DNA of 42,940 nt from Clostridia bacterium (GCA_017462965.1 JAFTQC010000064.1:1-42940), one strand, 5' to 3'. Positions 34,633 to 41,763 are shown, counted from the first letter of the stretch. Notes: generated by a model from the sequence alone, not told the origin. Made by a program: numbers and translations.

Positions 34633-35206
34633 GATTTAATTCAATAACTGTAACTTTTCGATTATATCTCTTTGCAATTTCTTTTACTTTCAGATGAAAA
34701 TTGCCTTTTACATCAAGAATGAGCATACCAATATTTTGAGATATTAACTGCTCAACGAAGGGATACATAGCAGAAGATGTTTTACCAGTACCAATGGTTC
34801 CGGTAATCAAAACATTTTGGTATAATCCTTTTTCTGGAATTGTAATTTGCTCGCCGTTTTCTTCGTTTATTCCGACAAATAGAGAAAGTTCATTTTCAAC
34901 TTGTTTACTATTGTTAATAGTGTTTAATTGTGTGGAAATATCGGTATTTTCTAAAGGAAATTTTTTAAACAAATTGTATAGAATTGCGCTCCAGGAAAAG
35001 GAAACTGCAAGAATGTAAAAGATTTTAAGATTATTCCAAAGCCACGTTTCAATAGTGTATTCTTTTTCAAAAATATTGTAAGTGAAAATTTGTGTTTTGA
35101 ATAATGGATTAAAAATGATTAGATTAAAAACGATTATGATTAACACACTTGTTGAAATATGAAGGAAATTAGTGTATAATGACCTTGTTTTTGAGATAAA
35201 AATCAA
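34625..35206 (-). CDS. N-terminal part of the VirD4-like coupling protein (frame 0 before +1 shift)
   Basis: 193 residues: two membrane helices (VLIIIVFNLIIFNPLF and IFYILAVSFSWSAILYNLF), then the start of the ATPase domain with Walker A TGTIGTGKTSS (about 137-147) and LILDVKGNFH. Frame 0 ends VIELNRI at TGA 34627-34625. The required shift interval is just three codons (AAT CGG ATC), because the new frame has TAA at 34638-34636. Start is TTG 35206 by default; TAGGAG abuts it, which is poor spacing, so a non-standard start a few codons later is possible. It overlaps the upstream gene by four bases. Confidence 0.75.
   Translation of the reverse strand: MIFISKTRSLYTNFLHISTSVLIIIVFNLIIFNPLFKTQIFTYNIFEKEYTIETWLWNNLKIFYILAVSFSWSAILYNLFKKFPLENTDISTQLNTINNSKQVENELSLFVGINEENGEQITIPEKGLYQNVLITGTIGTGKTSSAMYPFVEQLISQNIGMLILDVKGNFHLKVKEIAKRYNRKVTVIELNRI
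34628..34636 (-). other. Predicted +1 frameshift site at CGG (site 4, tightest interval)
   Basis: Minus strand: frame 0 AAT CGG ATC TGA; restored frame AAT (C) GGA TCT GAA ACT. Stops in both frames confine the shift to these three codons. Confidence 0.75.
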
Positions 35207-35436
35207 CTCCTATCAGATGAAAGTTTTGATTTACTTAAATCTAGTTTAGAACCTTGTTTTTCATGGAATACATTTATTTCTAAGAATGAAGATACAATAT
35301 AAACTAATACTAATGAGTGAATTAAAAAAGAATAAAAGTAAATAGTGAATAACTTGTCATCTGGTAAGAAATAAAAAATTATCGAAATAAAAAATAAGAT
35401 AGAAACTAACTTGATGTAAAATGTTGAAACTTTCAA
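35203..35436 (-). CDS. Small two-helix membrane protein, first gene of the secretion-like operon
   Basis: 77 residues with two membrane helices (LVSILFFISIIFYFL and YFYSFLIHSLVLVYIVSSFL) and a basic, Ser/Lys-rich tail. TTG 35436 is chosen because AAAGGTGG then has seven-base spacing; GTG 35448 overlaps that site. No family recognised. It overlaps the VirD4-like gene by four bases, so translation is probably coupled. Confidence 0.6.
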   Translation of the reverse strand: MKVSTFYIKLVSILFFISIIFYFLPDDKLFTIYFYSFLIHSLVLVYIVSSFLEINVFHEKQGSKLDLSKSKLSSDRS

Positions 35437-35459
35437 GATGATCACCACCTTTAGTTGGG

Positions 35460-35487
35460 ATTATATCATCAGATTTTTTTCTGTCTA
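35460..35487 (-). promoter_or_regulatory. Promoter of the secretion-like operon
   Basis: On the minus strand: TAGACA (35487-35482), 16 bases, TATAAT (35465-35460). Confidence 0.6.
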
Positions 35488-35550
35488 GATTTTTTTCAAA
35501 AATCGTAAAAAAAGTAGTCGACTAAATTCGACAGAAAGGAGCGCAAAGTC

Positions 35551-35739
35551 ATGGTAACAAAGGAAATGTTAATAGGAGAAATCATTCAAATGAATGAAAA
35601 ATATCCAGAAATTCTTCTTGCTGCAGGTATGCATTGTTTAGGTTGTCCAGCATCAGCTGGTGAAACTCTTGAAGAAGCATGTGCAGTTCACGGAATTGAT
35701 GTAGAAGAGTTAGTTGCTAAACTAAATGCAGCTGAATAA
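35551..35739 (+). CDS. DUF1858 domain protein
   Basis: 62 residues, nearly all one DUF1858 domain: MLIGEIIQMNEKYPEILLAAGMHCLGCP with the CxxC pair, then ETLEEACAVHGIDVEELV. These small proteins have a redox-type CxxC and are often linked to hybrid-cluster or redox proteins; the exact role is unknown. AGAAAGGAG precedes ATG 35551. A 10-base palindrome TAGTCGACTA lies about 25 bases upstream. It is monocistronic, ending in a repeat element. Confidence 0.9.
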   Translation: MVTKEMLIGEIIQMNEKYPEILLAAGMHCLGCPASAGETLEEACAVHGIDVEELVAKLNAAE

Positions 35740-35746
35740 TTTTTTC

Positions 35747-35888
35747 GGGACAAAGGGACGGTTCTTTTCGGGACAAGGGGACGGGGCTTTTGTCCTTTTT
35801 TATTAGTTAATATTTACAAATTATTTTCTCACAAAAAAAGGACAAAAGCCCCGTCCCTTTGTCCCGAAAAGAACCGTACTCTTGTCCC
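35747..35888. repeat. Large family A inverted-repeat element
   Basis: Left arm 35747-35801 and right arm 35833-35888 are complementary over about 55 bases with a few mismatches. Each arm contains two GGGACAA...GGGACGG units. The spacer is 31 AT-rich bases. It also acts as the terminator for the DUF1858 gene (GGACGGGGCTTTTGTCCTTTTTT). Confidence 0.85.
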
Positions 35889-35900
35889 AATTTTCAAAAA

Positions 35901-35914
35901 TGACCAACTGGTCA
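35901..35914 (+). promoter_or_regulatory. TetR-type operator palindrome
   Basis: TGACCA-AC-TGGTCA, a perfect 14-base inverted repeat seven bases before the -35 box of the acyl-CoA synthetase gene. Form and position suit a TetR-family repressor of lipid metabolism (inference). Confidence 0.5.
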
Positions 35915-35920
35915 AGCTCG

Positions 35921-35949
35921 TTGACTTTTTTTGCCACATAGTATATAGT
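35921..35949 (+). promoter_or_regulatory. Promoter of the acyl-CoA synthetase-mnmA unit
   Basis: TTGACT (35921-35926), 17 bases, TATAGT (35944-35949). Confidence 0.7.
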
Positions 35950-36019
35950 TATATAAATTCTAATATCTAGTTCATTAAACTAGATGGGTGAATAAATATT
36001 AATTTTCATGGAGGAAAAT

Positions 36020-37744
36020 ATGTCTAAAAAAACGTATTTTGAAGCTACTGAGTTCAATAACATAAAAGAAATTTTATATGATGCGGTAAAAAAATTTCCA
36101 GAAAAAGTAGTTTATCTTATAAAAAATGCAGAAGAAAAAAATCCAGAAAAAAAATATAAAAAGATAACTTATAAGAAATTGCTAAGTATGGTTAATAGTT
36201 TTGGTACGGCCTTGTTTAAGCTTGGTTATAAAGGAAAGAGAATTGCTATTTTCGGAAAGAATAGATATGAATGGGCACTTACTCATTTTACAAATTTGTG
36301 TGGTGGTATTGTTTCCGTTCCTCTTGATAAAGATTTGCAATATGATGAATTTGAGCAATCTGTTAAGAGAGCTAAGGTTGATGCTATTGTTTTTGATCCT
36401 AAGCAAACGGAAAAAATAGAAGAGTTCAAAAAGAAAAATCCAGAAGTTGTCAAAGAGTTTATTTGTATGGATAAGATTGATGGTTATACATGTATAAACG
36501 ACTTAATTTCTAAGGGTGATAAGCTTTTAAAGAAGGGAAATAAAGAGTATGTTGACTTTGAAGTAGATAGTGATGCAATGAATATTTTGCTATTTACTTC
36601 TGGTACGAGTGCACAATCGAAGGCGGTTATGCTTTCTCAAAGAAATATTGCTTCTAATATTTATGCAATGCAACTTGTTGAGCCGATTTTCCCTGATAAC
36701 GTTACTATAGCTTTTTTGCCATTCCATCATATTTTTGGTTCGACGTGCATGGCTATGATGATGGCTTGTGGCGTTACCACGACATTTCCTGATGGTATTA
36801 GATATATCGCGCAAAATCTTAGAGAGTATAGGGTTTCAATGTTTGTAGGTGTTCCGGTTTTAGTTGAAGCTATTTACAAGAATATTAAGAAAGAAGTTAA
36901 GAAGCAAGGAAAAGAAAAGCTTGTTGCGACTGGTAGAAAAATTTCAGGTATACTTTTGAAATTGAAGATTGATGTTAGAAGAAAAATCTTTAAAGACATA
37001 CATTCTCAGCTTGGTGGCGAGCTTAAGTATATTATTTCTGGTGGTGCTCCGCTTGATAAAGAAGTTGCAGAATATTTTAATTCGATTGGTATCAGAATTA
37101 TTCAAGGATATGGTTTAACTGAGACGGCACCGGTTATTGCAGCTGAAGATTATAAGCTTATTAAGCCGGGATCAGTTGGAAGAGCGATGACGAATGTGCA
37201 AATTGAAATTGCTGATAAAGATGAAAATGGTATAGGTGAAGTAATTGCGAAGGGTCCAAATGTTATGCTTGGATATTATGAAGATGAAGAGAGAACTAAT
37301 GAAGTTATTGTTGATGGCTGGTTCCACACTGGTGATTTAGGGTATTTCGATAAAGATGGTCATTTGTTTTTAACAGGTCGTAAGAAAGATATGATTGTTT
37401 TGAAAAATGGCAAAAAGATTTTCCCTGAAGAAATTGAAGCGATTGTGAATAGATTGGATTTTGTTGAAGAATCAATGGTTTTTGGATTGCCAAAAGATGA
37501 TGGAGATTATAAATTGACAGTTAAAATTGTTTATAATAAAGAAGCTGCCGAGAAAGAGTATCCTGGAAAGTCTTTTGATGAATTCCAAGAAATTGTATGG
37601 GAAAAAATTAAAGAAATTAATAAGTCATTCCCAACTTATAAATACATAAAACACTTGATCTTGACAGATGAAGAATTGATAAAAACTACTACTAAAAAGA
37701 TAAAAAGACAAGAAGAAATGAAAAAAATTTTAGCAGAGGGATAG
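36020..37744 (+). CDS. Long-chain acyl-CoA synthetase / AMP-binding ligase
   Basis: 574 residues of the adenylate-forming superfamily. The P-loop reads LFTSGTSAQSKAVMLS (usual YTSGTTGxPKG, here diverged but with the final Lys kept). Other motifs: GYGLTETAP, GWFHTGDLGYFD, TGRKKDMIVLKNGKKIFPEEIE, and the C-terminal catalytic Lys region TTTKKIKR. It should activate a fatty acid with ATP and CoA at the membrane face. ATG 36020 is preferred over ATG 36008 because GGAGG (36010-36014) then has five-base spacing. mnmA starts three bases after the stop. Confidence 0.9.
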   Translation: MSKKTYFEATEFNNIKEILYDAVKKFPEKVVYLIKNAEEKNPEKKYKKITYKKLLSMVNSFGTALFKLGYKGKRIAIFGKNRYEWALTHFTNLCGGIVSVPLDKDLQYDEFEQSVKRAKVDAIVFDPKQTEKIEEFKKKNPEVVKEFICMDKIDGYTCINDLISKGDKLLKKGNKEYVDFEVDSDAMNILLFTSGTSAQSKAVMLSQRNIASNIYAMQLVEPIFPDNVTIAFLPFHHIFGSTCMAMMMACGVTTTFPDGIRYIAQNLREYRVSMFVGVPVLVEAIYKNIKKEVKKQGKEKLVATGRKISGILLKLKIDVRRKIFKDIHSQLGGELKYIISGGAPLDKEVAEYFNSIGIRIIQGYGLTETAPVIAAEDYKLIKPGSVGRAMTNVQIEIADKDENGIGEVIAKGPNVMLGYYEDEERTNEVIVDGWFHTGDLGYFDKDGHLFLTGRKKDMIVLKNGKKIFPEEIEAIVNRLDFVEESMVFGLPKDDGDYKLTVKIVYNKEAAEKEYPGKSFDEFQEIVWEKIKEINKSFPTYKYIKHLILTDEELIKTTTKKIKRQEEMKKILAEG

Positions 37745-37747
37745 TTT

Positions 37748-38830
37748 ATGGATAACAAAAAAGTTTTGCTTGGAATGAGTGGGGGCGTGGATAGTGCCGT
37801 CTCTGCGATACTTCTAAAAGAACAGGGATATGAGGTTGTTGGAGTTACATTAGAGCTTTATGAAAATAAAGCTCTTCCTTTGCGTGGAGAGGAATTTTAT
37901 TCTAAAGGTTCTCCTGCCGCAGATGCTAAAAAAGTTTGTGATTTTTTGGGTATCGAACATCATGTGATGTCTTTTAAAGAAGCGTTTAAAAAGCATGTTA
38001 TTGATAATTTTATTTGTGAATATAAAAATTGCAGGACTCCTAATCCATGCATTCAGTGCAATAAGTTTTTAAAGTTTGGTGTGATGTACGAAAAGGCTAA
38101 AGAGCTTGGATGTGAATATATTGCGACAGGCCATTATGCTAAAACGGAGTATAGCGATAAATATGGTTGTACTGTTTTGACAAAGTCAAATGCTGGTAAG
38201 AAGGATCAAAGTTATGTTTTGTATAATTTGCCAAAAGACATGGTAGATAAGGTTCTTTTTCCGCTTGGTGAATTTCAGGATAAATCGGAAATTAGAGCGA
38301 TTGCAGAAAAATATAATTTGCCTGTTGCAAAAAAGCCTGATAGCGAAGACATTTGTTTTATTCCAGATGGAGATTATAAAAAATTCCTAGAAGAAAATTC
38401 TGATATTAAAAGTAAGGAAGGGAATATAGTAGATAAAACAGGAAAGGTTTTGGGCAAGCATTCGGGACTTTACAAACATACGATAGGGCAACGAAAAGGG
38501 CTTGGAATTTCGAATCCGGTTCCACTTTTTGTTGTTGGATTTGATGTTATCAAAAATGAGCTTATTGTTGGTGAAGAGGCGGAACTTTACACAAAGGAAT
38601 TTGAAGTAGAAAATTATAATTTGATTTTGATTGATGAAACCGATTTAGAAAAAGGTGTTGATTGTGAGATTAAAATTAGGTATGCAGCGCAACCTGCAAA
38701 CGGTAAAATTTTAAAAATAGATTCAAAAATTAAAGTTGTTTTTGATGAACCTCAAAAATCTGTAACACCAGGGCAGTCTGCGGTTTTCTATGACGGAGAA
38801 ATATTAATTGGTGGAGGAATAATAAAATAA
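37748..38830 (+). CDS. mnmA: tRNA-specific 2-thiouridylase MnmA
   Basis: 360 residues. PP-loop GMSGGVDSAV at the N-terminus, catalytic Cys pair in TPNPCIQCNK and in SEDICFIPDG, tRNA-binding GHYAKTEY and KKDQSYVLYN, HTIGQRKGLG, and the C-terminal beta-barrel domains ending TPGQSAVFYDGE. It thiolates U34 of Lys, Glu and Gln tRNAs, taking sulfur from a cysteine desulfurase relay. Length and motifs are complete. It is cotranscribed with the acyl-CoA synthetase, a chance-looking pairing. AGAGGG precedes ATG 37748. Confidence 0.95.
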   Translation: MDNKKVLLGMSGGVDSAVSAILLKEQGYEVVGVTLELYENKALPLRGEEFYSKGSPAADAKKVCDFLGIEHHVMSFKEAFKKHVIDNFICEYKNCRTPNPCIQCNKFLKFGVMYEKAKELGCEYIATGHYAKTEYSDKYGCTVLTKSNAGKKDQSYVLYNLPKDMVDKVLFPLGEFQDKSEIRAIAEKYNLPVAKKPDSEDICFIPDGDYKKFLEENSDIKSKEGNIVDKTGKVLGKHSGLYKHTIGQRKGLGISNPVPLFVVGFDVIKNELIVGEEAELYTKEFEVENYNLILIDETDLEKGVDCEIKIRYAAQPANGKILKIDSKIKVVFDEPQKSVTPGQSAVFYDGEILIGGGIIK

Positions 38831-38841
38831 ATAGGGACCAT

Positions 38842-38895
38842 CAAGAGGGACGCCCCTTTTTGTGAAAATTTTTCACAAAAAGGGGCGTCCCTCTT
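38842..38895. repeat. Family B palindrome, bidirectional terminator
   Basis: A 53-base perfect palindrome AAGAGGGACGCCCC...GGGGCGTCCCTCTT centred on AAAATTTT near 38868. It separates mnmA from the convergent 2H-phosphoesterase gene. Confidence 0.8.
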
Positions 38896-38937
38896 TCCAA
38901 TCATTCCTTTCAATGTTGCAGTTTTGATTGTCTTGAA

Positions 38938-39717
38938 TTAACGACTTGCGAAGTTCATGATGTTGAAATAATCATTCATACTGATAAACTTTTGGTAATA
39001 AAGATTTTCAGTAGAAAGACAGATATCAAACTGTCGATCAATTGATGCGTTTACTGCATTTACCGCATTTTGTAAGGTGTAGAGGGAATCTCCTGCGAAC
39101 TCGTTATGATTAAAGTAGGCGAGTGTGATGTGCGGAGTCAAAGGATATGGCAGCGAATGAACACTTTCAATTAGCGAATAAAGATACATCAAGTTGCGAT
39201 AATCTTTATCGGTTTTTGGCAGTAAGCCGAGAACCAGACTCGTGTTTACCATGTTGAATACGAATGTGGGTGTCATTGTAATCGTTTGTGGCTGAATGTT
39301 AGCTTGACGTATTACTTCAGAGAGTAAAATTTCAGTATCGAACATTTTTTGTAAAAAGGATGCATCACAATTGTTACTCGCATTTAAGTCGTGGAGCGTC
39401 ATGTGAAGAGTTTGTTCATTGAGTTGTTCTGCGAGGCATTCAGGTGCGGCAAGGTAGAGAGGTGCAATGAAATGTTCTTTGATGAAGTGCTTTTGTTCAT
39501 CGTCAAGATTGAATACAACTGTATCACCAAAGAAGTTTCTAAATGTACTCGTTTCGTCAACTTTGCTTCTTACCGAATCGCTGGGAAAAAACTTGTCGAC
39601 TCCAAAGTGAAACTCAGGTTTCTGAAACGAAAAAATACGTTTCAGAAAGTCAGGGTAACTCTCGTGAGGTTGAAATTTCATAGAATTCCAAAATGAGAAG
39701 ACAGTTTCACGGTTCAT
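38938..39717 (-). CDS. 2H-phosphoesterase / 2'-5' RNA ligase-like protein, foreign composition
   Basis: 259 residues. Two HxT motifs are visible: LHMTLHDL (about 120) and PHITLAYF (about 205), the defining pair of the 2H phosphoesterase superfamily (LigT, cyclic phosphodiesterases), which act on 2'-5' or cyclic phosphodiester bonds of RNA or nucleotides. The N-terminal 90 residues are unassigned. ATG 39717 is chosen because AAGGAAGG then has six-base spacing. Composition is GC-richer than neighbours and similar to the helicase at 25871 and the gene at 39969. TTGACA-17-TATAAT promoter upstream. Confidence 0.75.
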   Translation of the reverse strand: MNRETVFSFWNSMKFQPHESYPDFLKRIFSFQKPEFHFGVDKFFPSDSVRSKVDETSTFRNFFGDTVVFNLDDEQKHFIKEHFIAPLYLAAPECLAEQLNEQTLHMTLHDLNASNNCDASFLQKMFDTEILLSEVIRQANIQPQTITMTPTFVFNMVNTSLVLGLLPKTDKDYRNLMYLYSLIESVHSLPYPLTPHITLAYFNHNEFAGDSLYTLQNAVNAVNASIDRQFDICLSTENLYYQKFISMNDYFNIMNFASR

Positions 39718-39770
39718 ATTCATCCTTCCTTTCATAGTGGGAAAGTTATACAGCACTAGGAAACGAGGCA

Positions 39771-39799
39771 ATTATATATAGGCATAATTTATTTGTCAA
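39771..39799 (-). promoter_or_regulatory. Consensus promoter of the 2H-phosphoesterase gene
   Basis: On the minus strand: TTGACA (39799-39794), 17 bases, TATAAT (39776-39771), full consensus. Confidence 0.85.
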
Positions 39800-39856
39800 T
39801 GTTTTTGGCGTAAACTACTAAATAGACTTGAGGGGGTCCATTCATATTTTTATGCA

Positions 39857-39885
39857 TTTACAATTATGTTAACTCGTGATATAAT
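39857..39885 (+). promoter_or_regulatory. Promoter of the 39969 gene
   Basis: TTTACA (39857-39862), 17 bases, TATAAT (39880-39885), divergent from the promoter above. Confidence 0.75.
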
Positions 39886-39968
39886 ATAGTCAGACATTGT
39901 GTCTTATACATGTCCTTCGGTGAAAGCAACAAGATACGGCAACATCAACAGTTTGAGGAGGAATATAT

Positions 39969-40385
39969 ATGTCACAGAAGGGGTATTCGATTGAGAAGGT
40001 TGCCAAGAAGATGGCGAAGTGGTGGACCATTGTCCTGTTCGCTGAAAAGCGATATTCGGATTTTGGCACATTTTGCGACAGTCCCGACAACCTATTTCCG
40101 CGTCAGAAGTGCACAGAAGAGGAAAAAGAAGCGTTCCGAAACGAATTGGAACGCCGGATTATCGAGGAATACAACTCGATGTGTTCTAAGGGGCAGTACG
40201 AGTTTGTGTTAGAAACCGATTACCATCCGAATCGTTTTCTGTGCGAATGCTTGCAGAAGGTTGGCGCATATGACTCTCGTGCCTATTACTTCCCCACAAA
40301 GGCGGTAATGTATTTTACGAAGGGGAAGGTCCGCTACGCCGGTTGCAAGTTCGCTTCCACTTGGCACGAACAAAAAATCGATTAA
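39969..40385 (+). CDS. Unknown 138-residue protein, foreign composition
   Basis: No family recognised. A soluble basic/aromatic protein with four Cys, no signal peptide or membrane segment. The N-terminus GYSIEKVAKKMAKWW is amphipathic, and the centre TEEEKEAFRNELERRIIEEY is a charged helix. It uses in-frame CGG (40155-40157) as Arg, and its GC-rich codons match the helicase and 2H-phosphoesterase genes rather than its neighbours. AGGAGG lies seven bases before ATG 39969. It has its own promoter and terminator. The shared composition suggests it arrived with the divergent 2H gene. Confidence 0.7.
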   Translation: MSQKGYSIEKVAKKMAKWWTIVLFAEKRYSDFGTFCDSPDNLFPRQKCTEEEKEAFRNELERRIIEEYNSMCSKGQYEFVLETDYHPNRFLCECLQKVGAYDSRAYYFPTKAVMYFTKGKVRYAGCKFASTWHEQKID

Positions 40386-40394
40386 TTTTGATTT

Positions 40395-40430
40395 CTCTAC
40401 ACCAATCAAGGTGTAGAGTTTTTTCTTTTT
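40395..40430 (+). terminator. Strong intrinsic terminator
   Basis: CTCTACACC (40395-40403), six-base loop, GGTGTAGAG (40410-40418), then TTTTTTCTTTTT. Confidence 0.9.
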
Positions 40431-40445
40431 AAATATAAAAACGTA

Positions 40446-40835
40446 TTATTGTTGTTTTTCTTTTTTACTAATCGCTTTTTTATAATAAACTATAAGATTT
40501 TCTCTTTTTTTTTCAATCAAACTTTTTTTATAAATTATCTCTTTTTCTAGATTTATACTTTTTTCAATATAATAATTTCTTACTTTTTCATACTCTTCTT
40601 TACTCATGTTTTCTTCTTTTAATGTACCATTTTCAAAATTATTTACTAATTCCTGTATTGTTATGACTTCATTCACATAAACATTTTCTACATCGTTAAC
40701 AATTTTCTCTTCAGTAAATTCTTTTTTTGAAAAAAACTTTTTTAGGTTATTCAATAATCTTTTTAAAAAATTATCTTCATAATTTGTTAGTTTATTGTTC
40801 ACCGAAATCATCATCTCCAATATTGGTTTTTGCAT
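40446..40835 (-). CDS. Unknown coiled-coil protein, overlapping its upstream partner
   Basis: 129 residues, highly charged (Lys/Glu/Asn), predicted helical throughout with heptad-like stretches (about 30-60 and 80-129); no signal peptide. It overlaps the 3' end of the 323-residue gene by 44 bases in another frame, so translation may be coupled. Start is uncertain: ATG 40835, ATG 40814/40811 or GTG 40802 are all possible, and only a weak GGAG is nearby. Function unknown. Confidence 0.55.
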   Translation of the reverse strand: MQKPILEMMISVNNKLTNYEDNFLKRLLNNLKKFFSKKEFTEEKIVNDVENVYVNEVITIQELVNNFENGTLKEENMSKEEYEKVRNYYIEKSINLEKEIIYKKSLIEKKRENLIVYYKKAISKKEKQQ

Positions 40836-41763
40836 CTTTATCCAAGTCTTTAATTGCTTGTCTTACTTGCGATTCTTTACTTGTTAATTCGCTAATTTCT
40901 GCATTTAGAGTTTCAAGTTCCTCTTCTTGGCTTCTAACTTTACTTCTCAATTCTTGCAAAGTTTGAGAGTCTTTTTCTTTTTTTGGTTCATGTATTATTT
41001 CTAAATCTCCATTAAAAATAGTTGCATTTGGAAATAATCTTGAAAGTTCTTCGATATAATCCTTATCATAAGTCATATTTCGGGTACATATACCATTTAT
41101 TAATGCAGACGGAATTCCACCAGGAATTGCAGACCAATCACACTGTGGTATCATACCTTTTATATGAAAAGTTTTACTAGCGGGAGAAAAAGGTTCGATT
41201 ATTTGATCAAACATTTCTATTTCTTCTTTTGAATAGACTTCAAAAAGCTTTTCAGGAGATTGTGCTTTTATTTTTTCGTATTCAAAATAATCTAAATGTA
41301 ATAATTGTTGCATAATTGGATTGGTGTCATCAAAGAATAAGGTAATAGAGTCTTTGCCAGCTTTTAGTGTTCGCATATTAAGTGTTTTAGCTATAGATTG
41401 TAGTTTCTCATTAGAATTAATTTCTGAATGTATCCTATCAACGAAACAACAAAAGACACCTTCTTTTTCGCTTTCAACTTTTCCAAACCATTCACTAGCT
41501 AAAATTCCATATTGAGACATTGTTCTCAAACACTCTATAGAATTAGAGCAACTGTGATTAACCATTCCTTGAGATATTTCTACTTTTCCATCTTGTTTAG
41601 GAAAAGGTTTCACTGTCATTTTAGTGCTATCTTCTTGAAATTTTAAATACATTTGTTCAAGTTTTTTTACGAGTTCTTGTCGTGTATCTTTAAAAAACGG
41701 ATACTCAGATAATAGTTTGTATTCAACATCAAATTCGCCTAAATTTGCACCTTTTATTTTCAT
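40792..41763 (-). CDS. Unknown 323-residue protein, possible ADP-ribosyltransferase-like fold
   Basis: No confident family. The segment VNHSCSNSIECLRTMSQYG then ILASEWFGK and GVFCCFVDRI resembles the His strand, helix and next strand of ART-like folds, and IPSALINGICTRN could be a later strand. This is pattern inference only. The last 60 residues (about 255-315) form a coiled coil (LRSKVRSQEEELETLNAEISE). No signal peptide. GAGGTG lies ten bases before ATG 41763. The downstream coiled-coil gene overlaps its end, so the two products may interact through their coils. Confidence 0.6.
   Translation of the reverse strand: MKIKGANLGEFDVEYKLLSEYPFFKDTRQELVKKLEQMYLKFQEDSTKMTVKPFPKQDGKVEISQGMVNHSCSNSIECLRTMSQYGILASEWFGKVESEKEGVFCCFVDRIHSEINSNEKLQSIAKTLNMRTLKAGKDSITLFFDDTNPIMQQLLHLDYFEYEKIKAQSPEKLFEVYSKEEIEMFDQIIEPFSPASKTFHIKGMIPQCDWSAIPGGIPSALINGICTRNMTYDKDYIEELSRLFPNATIFNGDLEIIHEPKKEKDSQTLQELRSKVRSQEEELETLNAEISELTSKESQVRQAIKDLDKDAKTNIGDDDFGEQ

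Noticed and set aside
12406-34638. The four frameshifts as random sequencing or assembly errors
   Set aside because: Not excluded, but the inserted base is always the C of an in-frame CGG, in non-homopolymer contexts and on both strands, while CGG is otherwise absent from native genes. Random indels would not select one codon. Raw reads would settle it.
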